Origin: Nonomuraea thailandensis
GTDB lineage: Bacteria > Actinomycetota > Actinomycetes > Streptosporangiales > Streptosporangiaceae
Assembly (NCBI RefSeq): GCF_024172165.1
Contig: NZ_JAMZEB010000001.1
Location: forward strand, 248,001-312,000
Direction of reading: 5' to 3'
DNA length: 64,000 bases
Program-made: the position numbers and the translations under genes
Shown: positions 1-9,464 of the stretch, in pieces
Numbering within the stretch: the first letter of the stretch is position 1
How the letters are laid out: the number at the start of each line of letters is the position of its first letter
Notes under the pieces: generated by a model
The model's input: only the letters and a program-made list of their open reading frames with translations
Told to the model about the DNA's origin: nothing
Databases searched by the model: none

Positions 1-294
1 ACAGCCTGTTCGTCGGCTCGTTCTACGTGCTCCCCGCTTGTCGCTCCTGATCACGGCAGTCGGCGCGTCGTTCGCGCTGAAGTACGGCATGCGCGCCACC
101 GCCGGCGCGGTCCAAGGGTCTACCCGGTGCGGCTGGAGGGCGACACGTTCGAGTTGTCCGGTGCCCGGCAGACCTACCGGCAACTCGCTCTGATCGCGCC
201 GGCCATGCTGCTGATGGCCGGGCTCAACGTCCTCGGCTCGGCTCTGGCCGGTGCCGCCGGCGTGGCGCCAATTATGGGAGGATCGACCTCCTGA
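1..294 (+). pseudogene. Broken membrane protein fragment at window edge
   Basis: The first 294 bases carry hydrophobic coding sequence in more than one frame. One stretch reads as a membrane helix ending in YVLP. After an apparent one-base loss it continues with LITAVGASFALKYGMRA. A third stretch in another frame ends in a helix-like LIAPAMLLMAGLNVLG segment and a stop at 292-294. This pattern suggests a multi-spanning membrane protein that has frameshifted and is also cut by the window edge. I cannot name the family; a transporter component is a guess. No intact start is visible. Confidence 0.4.
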
Positions 295-431
295 AGGGGC
301 TCCTCACCGTGCGGTCGGCAGGTCTGCTCGGTGAACGGGTGTGACGACGGCCGGGCGGCTGCGCATGCGAGGCACGGACAGGCCGCTCGTGTCCCGCCTC
401 ACACGCCCGGGCTCTACGTGGCCAAGCACAG

Positions 432-1010
432 CTACCGCGGTGTGCTGGCGTCAGGGACAAAGGCGGCGCCGTGGCCGGGGACCACGATGTCGGCCACCGC
501 CAGTACTCGCTCTCGGCCGAGGTGCAGCGCATCGAGGTCGACGGCGTGCCTGTCTCCTGCGGACGTGGCGTCATTCCACACATGGGTGTAGGCCACGACC
601 TCGTCCGGAGTGCCGACGAGCGTGGTGATGTCCTCGCGCGTGTGACCAGGTGTCCTGATCAGCTTGATCGATGGCGAGAGCTCATAGCCCTCGGCGTCAC
701 GCCAGATCCACCGATCTCCGGAGTAGATCGCCCAGTGGTCATGAAATCTGGCATGCGGAAACAACGCCGCGTTCAGTGTGTGATCGGGATGATGATGGCT
801 GAAGACGACGTCGGTCACCGACTCGGGCGTCACGCCCAGTTCCCTCAACGGATCGAGAATGAGCGACCGGTGTTTCACCATGCCCGGATCGGTGACCAGG
901 CGGATGGGACCGTCCTCAACATATCCGACCGTGCTCGCTACACCGTCGCTGCCGTACCCCTCGTACAGGACGGTGTACGAGGCCGTCCTGGCGGCGGGAA
1001 AGTCACTCAT
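432..1010 (-). CDS. MBL-fold metallo-hydrolase
   Basis: About 192 residues. The family signature HHHPDH is clear (in the context VVFSHHHPDHT), followed by a TPGHT segment and a late VPGHG segment that supply further metal ligands, so this is a zinc-binding metallo-beta-lactamase-fold hydrolase, probably cytoplasmic. I chose the ATG at 1010 because GAGGGG lies four bases before it; the open frame continues upstream to about 1262, but that part is rich in Arg, Gly and Cys and looks non-coding. The substrate is unknown. The gene stands alone between a broken membrane gene and a transposase scrap, so context does not help. Confidence 0.75.
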   Translation of the reverse strand: MSDFPAARTASYTVLYEGYGSDGVASTVGYVEDGPIRLVTDPGMVKHRSLILDPLRELGVTPESVTDVVFSHHHPDHTLNAALFPHARFHDHWAIYSGDRWIWRDAEGYELSPSIKLIRTPGHTREDITTLVGTPDEVVAYTHVWNDATSAGDRHAVDLDALHLGRERVLAVADIVVPGHGAAFVPDASTPR

Positions 1011-1227
1011 CGGTCCCCTCATATGTCTTGCCTGCGCTCCGCCCATGTCGGCGCCCCCTCTGCCCTTTGAGCAGTTGGGACGGCATGGATGGCGCGCCCC
1101 TTCGCATCGCCCTGTGAATCCGGGCCAGCCCACAGCGCCCGCCTGACAAGGAGCATGGAAGAGTCCATGGCTGCGCACAACCCGTCCTCCTGCCATATGT
1201 CGCAGGATTCCTGCCAACGCTGCATTG

Positions 1228-1546
1228 TCTGCGTGCCGCCGGGGCAAGATCGACGCCTGCATCCGCTATCTGGCCGGCCTTACCGCTTTCCTGCGCTACG
1301 ACCAGGCCCTGGCGAAGGGATGGCCGATCGCCACGGGTGTTATCGAGGGCACCTGCCGCCACCTGATCGATGATCGCCTGGACATCACCGGTGCTCGCTG
1401 GGGCGTGGCCGGAGCCGAGCCGTCCTGAACTCCGCGCCCTGATCACTAACGGTGACCTCGCCGCCTATTGGCACCATCACCCCGTCCAGGAGCACCACCG
1501 CGTCCACCATGCCCGCTACCGGGATGCGTACGACCTCACCACTTGA
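1228..1546 (+). pseudogene. ISKra4-family transposase C-terminal fragment
   Basis: The conceptual product contains KGWPIATGVIEGTCRHL followed by DRLDITGARWG, which I recognise as the conserved C-terminal region of ISKra4-type transposases. The frame stops near 1428, and the expected continuation (ELRALITNGDLAAYW, then HHARYRDAY) follows in another frame to a stop near 1546. The N-terminal catalytic part is absent. It is a truncated, frameshifted relic. The family name rests on motif memory. Confidence 0.6.
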
Positions 1547-1578
1547 TCACCCAATGAACCGCAGGAACCAACCCCCCT

Positions 1579-1818
1579 TCATTCCCGCCGGCGCAGCAGC
1601 GCCAGAGCGATGGCGACGTGGACAGGTTCGAGTGCGGTCTTGCCGTCTTCGATATCCCAGAGGGCGTTTTGCAGCACGCGGCCGAGGGTCCATCCGACTG
1701 CTCGCCCTCGGTCGAGGCCGAGGACCTCGGTCAGCAGGTCGAAGCGGCGCAGCACCGCGCGAGCCACATCACCGGTGGCCTCCACCTCCTCCCACCGGTT
1801 GTCCTGTGCCGGCAGCGA
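1579..1818 (-). pseudogene. Aminoglycoside phosphotransferase-like C-terminal relic
   Basis: The last ~75 codons before the stop at 1579 read LLTEVLGLDRGRAVGWTLG and then VLQNALWDIEDG, typical of the C-terminal helices of APH-type kinases of the streptomycin 6-kinase group. Upstream, the same frame becomes Arg/Gly-rich and overlaps an MFS relic on the other strand, so the N-terminal lobe, with its ATP loop and catalytic HxD, is missing. It should confer no kinase activity. Another APH fragment, an N-terminal one, lies at 33348-33746; I cannot show that the two were one gene. Confidence 0.55.
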
Positions 1819-1867
1819 CTCAAACCCCGGCTGGCCCGCCTGCGCTTCAGGGGCAATGGCGGCACTG

Positions 1868-2461
1868 CTGGAATCGTTCAGGTGGGGGCGGCGTTCCGGA
1901 TCGCCGTGCCCGTGATGGCGGGCGGGCCGTTGCTGCTCCCGGAGTACCGCGGCACCACCGCCGGGCGGCCGGACCTGGTCAGCGTCGTGCTCGTCGGCTC
2001 CACCTCGCCCGAGAAGCCGGGTCCGCCGAAGCCGTGTCCGAAACGAGCACCGAACTGGGCCTAGTCCTGGGTGTAGCCGCCCTGGGCAGCGTCGGAGCCG
2101 TCGTCTACCGCCAGGCCGTGCCCGCCGCTCTTCCCGCCAACCTCCTATCGGAGGCGACCTCCGCCGTCCACGACTCGGTGGAGGCCGCTGTCGCCGCCAC
2201 CGAGCACCTTCCGTTCGGCCAGGCGGAAGCCGTACTCGCCCCGCTCGGGAGGCGTTCAACCTCGTTGCCGGGATCGGTGCAGTTGTTACCTTGGCCCTGG
2301 CCATCCTCGCCCTGTGGCGCTCCGCCGACGGACACCGGTCGCGGAACCCACCCCGCCGAGACCGAGACGGCGGAGGTTCTTGGCCAGGCCGGAGACCGGC
2401 CTGTCGAACCTTCAATGGGCCACCACCGGCCCCGATGCTCTCACACAGCACAGCCCACTGA
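1868..2461 (+). pseudogene. MFS (DHA2-like) efflux transporter relic
   Basis: Pieces of a 14-helix drug:proton antiporter are scattered over frames. One has PVMAGGPLLLPEYRG followed by GRPDLVSVVL; another has TELGLVLGVAALGSVGAVVY; after a further shift comes AFNLVAGIGAVVTLALAILA, the usual last helix. At least two frameshifts and internal losses make this a pseudogene. Its tail ends in SHSTAH before the stop at 2459-2461, a tail shared with the MFS relic ending at 5294. The 2462-2673 stretch that follows shows no gene. Confidence 0.6.
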
Positions 2462-2673
2462 GAATCGAGGCCAATCCCTTCTTGGAATTACTCAACGGCC
2501 ACGGTGGCCATGGCCGACCCCCGCATCGCACCCGATTCGACCACCACGCTTGCCCTTCGGGACGAAGTCCAGTCGGCCCAGGGGCTCCGAGCAAGATGGA
2601 GCTGGAGCGTCGATTCGTGACCGCTTCGTTCGTCGCATGAGTAGTCGGGCCGACCGGGCCTCACAACGATTGG

Positions 2674-3039
2674 ATGTCTGACATGGCGAAATACCTGCTC
2701 CTCATCTATGGGGACGAGCAACTCTGGCAGGCGATGTCCGCCGAGGAGATCAAGAACCTTCAGGAGGGCCATGCAGCCTTCGCCGCAGCGGCCGGTGACG
2801 CGATCCTCGGCGGGCACGAACTGGAGCCATCCATCACCGCGACTTCCCTGCGCGGCCAGACCAGCGGTCGGTCCAGGCTCACCGATGGCGCGTTCCTCGA
2901 GACCAAAGAGGTGCTGGGCGGCTACTACGTCGTGGAGGCAACGGACCTCGACGCCGCGATCGCGCTTGCCGAAAAGCTGCCCGAGCTCTCCGCGGCGCAC
3001 AGCGGGGTGGAGATCCGGCCGATCCGGGAGGGGAACTGA
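2674..3039 (+). CDS. YCII/DGPF-domain protein (ECF42 partner)
   Basis: A 121-residue protein beginning MAKYLLLIYGDE after a short lead; an ATG at 2683 is an equally good start. It has the YCII-related ferredoxin-like fold pattern: an N-terminal beta strand, a central segment with a conserved Gly/His pair (ILGGHELEP), then the DGAFLETKEVLGGYYVVEA block, close to the family's 'DGPF' motif. The biochemical role of these proteins is poorly known. It ends five bases before the ECF sigma factor. This pairing is the standard neighbourhood of ECF42 sigma factors, which are thought to control their linked DGPF genes. Confidence 0.85.
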   Translation: MSDMAKYLLLIYGDEQLWQAMSAEEIKNLQEGHAAFAAAAGDAILGGHELEPSITATSLRGQTSGRSRLTDGAFLETKEVLGGYYVVEATDLDAAIALAEKLPELSAAHSGVEIRPIREGN

Positions 3040-3043
3040 CCAC

Positions 3044-4318
3044 GTGACCGAACACGAGAGCGGTTCCATCGCTGATCTTGACGTGGGCGAGGCGGTCGCG
3101 CAGGCGCACCGTCACGAGTGGGCCAGAGTGCTCGCCGCTACGGTGCGGGTCGCGCGTGATCTCGACCTTGCCGAGGAATGTGCACAGGACGCGTACGCGC
3201 AAGCGCTGCGCACCTGGCCCACCAGCGGCGTTCCAGCCCGGCCAGGCGCCTGGCTGACCACCGTCGCTCGCAACCGCGCCAAGGACGTTATGCGACGGGA
3301 GTCTGCGCTTCGGTCGAGATTGCCCTTGCTCGTCATGGACGACGTCGTGGCCGGGCCGGAAGACCCCACCGACCCGCCGGTGCTCGACGACGATCGGCTA
3401 CGTCTCATCTTCACCTGCTGCCACCCGACGTTGGCCCGCGACGCGCAGGTGGCGCTGACCCTGAGGCTTGCGTGCGGTCTGTCCACCGCCGAGATCGCTC
3501 GGGCGTTCTTGCTGCAGGAGTCGGCGATGGCTGCGCGAATTACACGCGCGAAGAAGAAGATCAGCACCGCCCGCATTCCGTTCCGGGTCCCCGCGCGTGC
3601 TGATCTTCCTGCGCGGGTCAGCGTGGTGCTGGAGGTGGTATATCTCGTGTTCACCACTGGCTATGCCGCACCGATCGGCGCGCAGCTCGTACGCCAGGAT
3701 CTCATGGACGGCGCCCTCCACCTCGCCCGAACGCTGTACCAGTTGTTGCCGAACGACAGCCAGGTCGCCGGCCTGCTCGCGCTGATGTTGCTCACCGACG
3801 CACGCCGCAACACCCGGCTGTCCGACACCGGGGAGCTTGTTCTGCTCGCTGACCAGGACCGGACTCGGTGGGACAGACAGCGGATCGCCGAGGGCACCGC
3901 GTTGCTGGCTCACTCGCTGCGGCAGAAACCGACCAGTTACGCCGTACAGGCCGCGATCGCAGCCGTACACGCCGAGGCGGAACACTGGGAAGACACCGAT
4001 TGGACGCAGATCGTCGCCCTGTACGATGTGCTGCGGCGCCTGTGGCCGTCCCCGGTGGTCGATCTGAACCGCGCCGTCGCGATCGGTCTGCGTGACGGCC
4101 CCCAGGCGGGCCTTGCCGCTCTGGATCTGTTGCTCGAAGAACCAGCACTGGCTACGTACGGCTACCTCAGCGCGGCCCGCGCCGACTTTCTGCGCCGACT
4201 AGGCCGGTGGGAGGAGGCGGCGACGGCGTACGAAGAGGCCCTGGCCATGACCGACAATCTCGTCGAACGCGCCTTCCTGACCAGGCGGCTCGACGAAGTT
4301 CGCACCCACTTGGCGTGA
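3044..4318 (+). CDS. ECF42-type RNA polymerase sigma factor with TPR-like extension
   Basis: 424 residues from a GTG at 3044, preceded by GGGAGGGG; the neighbouring YCII gene ends just upstream. Region 2 lies near residues 15-85 (HRHEWARVLAATVRVARDLDLAEECAQDAYAQAL in short segments), region 4 near 120-180 (LTLRLACGLSTAEIARAFL), and a ~230-residue helical extension rich in Ala/Leu follows. That extension is the hallmark of the ECF42 (DUF6596) group, where it replaces an anti-sigma partner and is needed for activity. The YCII gene is the expected target. The signal sensed is unknown. No frameshift is visible. Confidence 0.88.
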   Translation: MTEHESGSIADLDVGEAVAQAHRHEWARVLAATVRVARDLDLAEECAQDAYAQALRTWPTSGVPARPGAWLTTVARNRAKDVMRRESALRSRLPLLVMDDVVAGPEDPTDPPVLDDDRLRLIFTCCHPTLARDAQVALTLRLACGLSTAEIARAFLLQESAMAARITRAKKKISTARIPFRVPARADLPARVSVVLEVVYLVFTTGYAAPIGAQLVRQDLMDGALHLARTLYQLLPNDSQVAGLLALMLLTDARRNTRLSDTGELVLLADQDRTRWDRQRIAEGTALLAHSLRQKPTSYAVQAAIAAVHAEAEHWEDTDWTQIVALYDVLRRLWPSPVVDLNRAVAIGLRDGPQAGLAALDLLLEEPALATYGYLSAARADFLRRLGRWEEAATAYEEALAMTDNLVERAFLTRRLDEVRTHLA

Positions 4319-4448
4319 CCCTCCCGTCGAAGTGGGCGCGCCCGTTCGTCGCCGTACTGAAACGGCGCCGCACGAGCGCCTGCACCAGAGAGATGCGTGA
4401 CATGGAGGCGATGCGGACGACCTCGGGTTTCAGGGGGCGCGGTGGGCG

Positions 4449-5294
4449 GTGACGGCGGTGTTCGCGGCCAATGGACTGCTCAGAGTCAGCCTGGCGGCAC
4501 GTACCCCTTCTCTCCAACAGGACCTTGATTTCAGTGCCACATCGATTGGGGTAATTTCGGCCATTTTCGGCCTGACCGCAGTGGCGGCCATGCAGACGAC
4601 CGGCGGCCTCGCCGCCCGATTCGGCAGCGAGGCAGCCATGCGGTGGCTCACGTCCCCGCTGCCGATCTTGCTGATTGGCATCGGGTTCGCACCGTATTTT
4701 TTTGGCGATCATCGCGCTCCACGGGGTGCTCGACGTGAGCATGAACGCCCAGGCCGTGGCAGTGGAACGGGCGCTGAAGCGGCACATCATGAACAGTTGT
4801 CGCACGGCAGGAGTGTAGGTGCCGTTGCTGGGGCAGTGCTCGGTGCGATCGCCGCTCAGGTCGGTCTGTCGGGTGCCTGGCACGAATGCGGTGCTCGCTG
4901 CGGCTTTGGTGCCGGTGGCGCTCGTCGTGAGGGGTGTCTTGCGCCGGCTGAGGCCAGGCGGGGTGGGGCGCCGGCAGCGGGGAGCCTCTGGTCTGCTTGG
5001 CGGACCTGATGGACGCTGCGGCTTCTCCCCTTCGGTGCGATGGCTGCCATTGTCCTGACGGCCGAGGCCGCGGCGGCCGATTGGAGCGGCGTGTTCCTGC
5101 ATGAGTACCGGCAGGCGCCACTCGGCCCGGCCGGTCTGGCATATGTCGCCTATGCCTGCGCCCAGACAGCCTTGCGCCTCATCGGCGACCGGATACGGAC
5201 CTGGCCCGGGTCTGAACCGCTGACACAGAGAAGACCCAGCCGCACCGGGACATGGCGGGCAACCCGGAGCCGCTCACACAGCACAGCCCATTGA
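4449..5294 (+). pseudogene. MFS transporter relic (YbjJ-like)
   Basis: The first ~85 codons read as an intact MFS N-terminus (AANGLLRVSLAARTPSLQQ, then IGVISAIFGLTAVAA). The sequence then drifts between frames: a helix around ALHGVLDVSMNAQAVA appears in a second frame, and AEAAAADWSGVFLHEYRQ followed by LRLIGDRI appears near 5060-5200. These match the middle and late helices of a 12-helix permease. Several indels and one stop (4817) make it non-functional. The 3' end shares a ~30-bp stretch with the MFS relic at 2440-2470 and abuts the IS1182 element. Confidence 0.6.
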
Positions 5295-5300
5295 AGAATC

Positions 5301-7037
5301 GAGGCTAGGAGTGTCTTGAAGATCTTGGTGGGTGGGTGGGTCGGCGTGGGCTGGCTCACCCTCTTGCTATGCAGTGATCGGGATGAGTGTCCAGATGCCG
5401 TTGGTGTGGGTGAGTCCGAGGTTGATCAGGCGGCGGAGGTTGAGGGCGGCGGCGCGGTGGTGGAGCCAGCGGTCGTTGGCAGGGGTGCCGCGGTAGCGCA
5501 GGCGGCGGTTGCCGCGGGCGACCAGCCAGGCGACGGCGCGCTCCACCATGGGCCGCCAGCGTCGGTAGTCGTCTTGCCAGGCGGGGTCGGTGGCGGCTTG
5601 GTGGCGGCTTGGTGGCGGGCGGCGGCCTGCAACTGATGGTGGGGGCGGATGGTGAGCACCCGGCCGGTCTTGGCGGTGGTGCACCGTTCGCGCAGCGGGC
5701 AGGCGGCGCATAATCCGGTGAAGGTGACGCGGCGCTGCTGGTAACGGCCCCCGGCCGCGGCGAGCGGGACGGTATGCCCGGCCGGGCAGGTGACCGTGCC
5801 GGCGGTGGTGTCGATGGCGAAGTCGTCCAGGGTGAACCCGCCGATCACGGCGGGCTTGAGCGCGGGCGGCTTGATCAGCAGCCGGTGCCCGGCATCGGTG
5901 AGGGCGGCGCGCAGGCCGGCGGCGGCATAAGCGGCATCGGCCAGGATCTGCAGCACTCCGCGCTCGGCGGCGAGCAGGCCGGGCGCGACGGCGGTCTCGT
6001 GGTGGATGGCTCCGGCGCCGGGGCGCAGGGCGACGGCGGTGAACAGGCCGGTCTCCGGCTCCACGGCCAGGTGGGCCTTGTAGCCGTCGTCACGCTGCTG
6101 GCCGCTCTTGTGGATGTGGCGGGCCTCGGGATCGACCGGGGATGATCCGATCAGGGGCGGTGCGGCGGGCGGTGCGGCGGGCGATCCGCCACCGGCCGTC
6201 GGTGCATCGGAGCCGTCGGCGGGCTCGACGTCCTGGCCGGCGATCAGCGCCAGCAAGCCGATCGCGTGCTCGGCCGGCTCGTCCAGGTCTTGGCCGTTCA
6301 GGTGGTCGAGCAGGGTGAGCGCGTCCGTGACCAGGCCGCTCACCAGGGCGGACTTGGCCTCCTCGTCGTCCCAGGCGATCTTCGGTTTGCCCGGGTCGGT
6401 ATAGTCGTGCGCGTGACAGTGCGCCGCCACCAGCGCGCTCGCACCGGGCACCAGGCGGGCCACCCGGCGGATCGCGGCGATCAGCTGGGTGATGGTGTCC
6501 TGGGTGGCGACCGCATCCAGCAGCACCGCCGAATCCAGCGCCCGCCGCGTCCGGCCGGCCAGCACCCCGCTCTGCTCCGCCACGGCGCGAACAGCTCCGA
6601 AGATCCGGGTCCCGGGGCCGGCGAGCGGGCCAGCCGGCGCCGGAAGCAGGTCAGCAGCGACGGATCGAAGCCCAGGTCATACAGGCCCAGCCCGCAGGCG
6701 GCCTTCCACCGCAGATCGAACCGCAGCGCCCCGACCGCCTCCTCATCCGACAGCCCATGCAGCGCCTGCAGCACCACCACCGTGGCCAGCAGCCCCGGCG
6801 GCACCGACGGACACCCCTTGACCGGCGCGTACATGTCCGCGAACATCTGCGGCGGAAACAACACCCGCCGACGCCCGGCCAGAAACGCGAACACGCTCCC
6901 GGCCGGAATCATCTCCCGGCACACAACCCACACCTCAGGCCCGGCCGCAACCCTCCGACGACCCATCACAACCCGAGTCTGAATCCCGAAACTCCACCTG
7001 ACCAGGCCACCAAGATCTTCAAGACATTCCTAGCCTC
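5301..7037. mobile_element. IS1182-family insertion sequence
   Basis: The two ends are near-perfect inverted repeats. The left end at 5301 starts GAGGCTAGGAGTGTCTTG and the right end at 7037, read in reverse, starts GAGGCTAGGAATGTCTTG. They match over about 30 bases with one mismatch. CTAG lies within both ends, so the exact boundary or target duplication is ambiguous by a few bases. The element is about 1.74 kb and carries one minus-strand transposase gene, broken as described separately. A scrap of a related element lies at 57541-57656. Confidence 0.85.
5367..6969 (-). pseudogene. IS1182 transposase, frameshifted
   Basis: Read on the minus strand, the N-terminal part (FPPQMFADMYAPVKGCPSVP, then LLATVVVLQALHGLSDEEA) is the usual start of IS1182 transposases. 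It breaks near 6590 and resumes in a second frame with DSAVLLDAVATQDT and the central DDE region (DDGYKAHLAVEPETG, ILADAAYAAAG). The C-terminal cysteine-rich block and the final LRRLINLGLTHTNGIWTL segment are in a third frame ending at 5367. Two frameshifts make it a probable pseudogene, although the terminal repeats remain good substrates for a transposase acting in trans. Confidence 0.8.
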
Positions 7038-7484
7038 TCGTCGGGGCCTGCGCGTCGCTTCCGCCGCCGGAAGGATCGTCCAGGGTACTCCAGACCCCCT
7101 GCGGTCCGGCATGGGATGTCCAAGTCCCCGCCATGCTCGTCCAGTCCGTGGGTGTCTCCCCGGCCGCGTCAGCGGATCTTGCCCGTGCAGCCACAACGTC
7201 GGCAGATCCCCGACTGTGCCCTCCATTGGCGATCGTGGACAGCGCCTCGGCGAACGCCTCCAACGCCATGCCGGCGCTGGCCTTGACCTGATCTGAGTCC
7301 AGGCGCCACCGCGCGGCTCACGGCGAACTGGTTTGAAAGGCGAACTGCTGCCAGATTCCGGCTCTTTTACCGCCATAACCGCCCTTCGGGGATCATCAGG
7401 TCGGTCTGCTCGCTACCGTGCCAGATCACCCCAGTCGTCAGCGCCACGGCGCACCGGTATGAGCGGACATCGACGGAGGACTCA
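7038..7484. other. Intergenic stretch with no recognisable gene
   Basis: About 450 bases between the IS1182 element and the SARP gene. A minus-strand frame (7269 to 7030) includes GMALEAFAEALSTIANGG, which could be a scrap of a gene interrupted by the IS element, but I cannot assign a family. The segment just before 7485 presumably holds the SARP promoter; I see no convincing -35/-10 pair. Confidence 0.4.
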
Positions 7485-9464
7485 GTGCCGCATGCCCACA
7501 TCCGACTCGGCTTGCTCGGGCCGCTTGAGGTGGAGATCGACGGCCGCGAGGTGCCCTTGCCTGCAGGCAAGCACCGCGTCCTGCTCGCCGCGCTCCTGCT
7601 TCGGGCTCACCGTACTGTCTCCACGGACGAGCTGATCGAATATGTCTGGGGCGACGCGCCACCGGCTGTCCCTCGCGGTACCGTGCAGACCTACATGACG
7701 CGCCTGCGCACCGCCCTCCAGCCGGCCGACCTGATCGTCAGCCGGCGCGGCGGGTATCTCATTGAGGTGCCCGACATGTCTTTCGATCTGCACCGATTCC
7801 GGGGCCTCGTGGCCCAGGCAGAGGAAGCCGCAGTGACCGACCGGAACGCGGAGTCCTCGCTGCTGCGGCAGGCGCTGACCCTGTGGCGGGGGCCCGCGCT
7901 CGCCAACGTGCCGTCCGAGACGTTGCGGGCGCTGGCCGCGCTCCCTCTCGACGAGGAACGCCTGGAGATACTGGAACGCCGAATCGAGGCGGACCTCTTC
8001 CTCGGCCGGCACCGGCGGGTGCTGACCGAGCTGCGGGCGCTCACTGCCGGCCACCCGCTGCACGAGCGCTTCTGGGGACAGCTCATCTTCGCGCTGCATG
8101 GAAGCGGCCGGCAAGCCGAGGCCCTGGAGGCGTTCCGCACGCTGCGCCGGCGGCTGCGGAACGAGCTCGGCATCGAGCCCGGCAAGGACCTGCAGACCCT
8201 CCACCGGCGAGTGCTCAACGGCGAGTCCATCCTCCCCCGCCGATCGGGCGACCACCTTCCGCCCTGTCCATGGGCGGCCTCCTGCCACCTGCCGCCGGAC
8301 ATCGGCACCTACGTCGGGCGTACCGCGCTGATCGAGGAGGCTGTGTCCCAGTTGGTGCGCCGAGACCGTGTGGCGCCCCCCGTCCTGGCCCTGTGCGGCG
8401 CGCCTGGGACGGGTAAGACGGCCCTCGCCGTTCGGATCGCGCACCGAACCCGGAACGGCTTTCCCGACGGTCAGTGGATGCTGCGGCTGACGGACGCCGA
8501 AGGAAACCCGCGCCGCCCCTCGGAGGTGCTCGCCGAGGCTCTCCTCGCCGCCGGGGTCGACCGCTCGCGCATCCCCGAGGGCATGGAACCAAGAGCGGCG
8601 CGGCTTCGCGCGGAGCTGGCCGACCGCTCGGTGTTGCTGGTGCTGGATGACGCCGTGGATGCGGCCCAGGTCAGGCCGCTGCTGCCGGGTACCGCCGGAT
8701 GCGCCGTCGTCATCACCTCCAGGAAGGACCTGCGGGGCCTCGCGGCGTTGAACGACGCGAACGTCGTCACGCTGAAGCCGCTGCGACGCGAGGAGTCGGT
8801 ACGGCTGCTCGCGGACCTCGTCCAGGGCGGGCGTGGGGGCAATGAGCGCGCGTTCGCAGAGATCGCCCAGCTCTGTGGCGACCTGCCCTTGGCCTTGCGG
8901 GTGGCCGCGGTCGGCCTGGCCGGCCGTTCTCCCGCGGAGGTGAGTCGTTATGCGGCCCGGCTCCGCTCTGGCGACCGGCTCTGCCTGCTCACCGTGACGG
9001 GTGACCCGCAGGCGGAGCTGCGGGCCGCGTACGACCGGTCCTACGGGGAACTCCCGCCCGCCGCCAGGCGGCTCTTCCGCCTCCTCACGCTGGTGCCGGG
9101 CGGAGATGTCACTCAAGAGGTCGCGGCGGCGCTGCTGGCGGTACCGGGCCAGGAGGCCGAGCGGTCGCTCGCCGCCCTTGCGGCCGCCCACCTCCTGCGG
9201 GAGTCCGACGCCGGTCGCCGGTACCACCTCGACGAACTCCTGCGGCTGTACGCGGCGGAACGGCTGGCCGCAGAGGAGCCCGAGGCCTCCCGGTCGGCGG
9301 CCTCGCGGCGGGTCGACGTCTACGGCAACAGCTCAGCGGCACCCTTCACGCCGCCGTCCGATCCGGAGCCGAGCGGCCAGGGCAAGCGGGAGGCGGGCTC
9401 CGGGATCGACAGCGTCGACTCGACGGCCGCCGCCAGCACCGCGAGGTCGATCGGCGTCTCCTGA
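7485..9464 (+). CDS. SARP/AfsR-family transcriptional activator of the lanthipeptide cluster
   Basis: 659 residues from a GTG at 7485; GGAGG lies six bases upstream and fixes this start. Residues ~8-90 form the winged-helix OmpR-like DNA-binding domain (GPLEVEIDGREVPLPAGKHR, ELIEYVWGD), ~95-240 the bacterial transcriptional activation domain, and ~260 onward an NB-ARC ATPase with P-loop GAPGTGKTAL near 304 and LLVLDDA as Walker B. The C-terminal TPR domain of full-length AfsR is missing, and the last ~50 residues are low-complexity Ser/Ala. The 3' end overlaps the convergent cupin gene by about 145 bp, so the extreme C-terminus may not be original. As the only regulator beside the lan genes, it probably activates them. 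Confidence 0.85.
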   Translation: MPHAHIRLGLLGPLEVEIDGREVPLPAGKHRVLLAALLLRAHRTVSTDELIEYVWGDAPPAVPRGTVQTYMTRLRTALQPADLIVSRRGGYLIEVPDMSFDLHRFRGLVAQAEEAAVTDRNAESSLLRQALTLWRGPALANVPSETLRALAALPLDEERLEILERRIEADLFLGRHRRVLTELRALTAGHPLHERFWGQLIFALHGSGRQAEALEAFRTLRRRLRNELGIEPGKDLQTLHRRVLNGESILPRRSGDHLPPCPWAASCHLPPDIGTYVGRTALIEEAVSQLVRRDRVAPPVLALCGAPGTGKTALAVRIAHRTRNGFPDGQWMLRLTDAEGNPRRPSEVLAEALLAAGVDRSRIPEGMEPRAARLRAELADRSVLLVLDDAVDAAQVRPLLPGTAGCAVVITSRKDLRGLAALNDANVVTLKPLRREESVRLLADLVQGGRGGNERAFAEIAQLCGDLPLALRVAAVGLAGRSPAEVSRYAARLRSGDRLCLLTVTGDPQAELRAAYDRSYGELPPAARRLFRLLTLVPGGDVTQEVAAALLAVPGQEAERSLAALAAAHLLRESDAGRRYHLDELLRLYAAERLAAEEPEASRSAASRRVDVYGNSSAAPFTPPSDPEPSGQGKREAGSGIDSVDSTAAASTARSIGVS

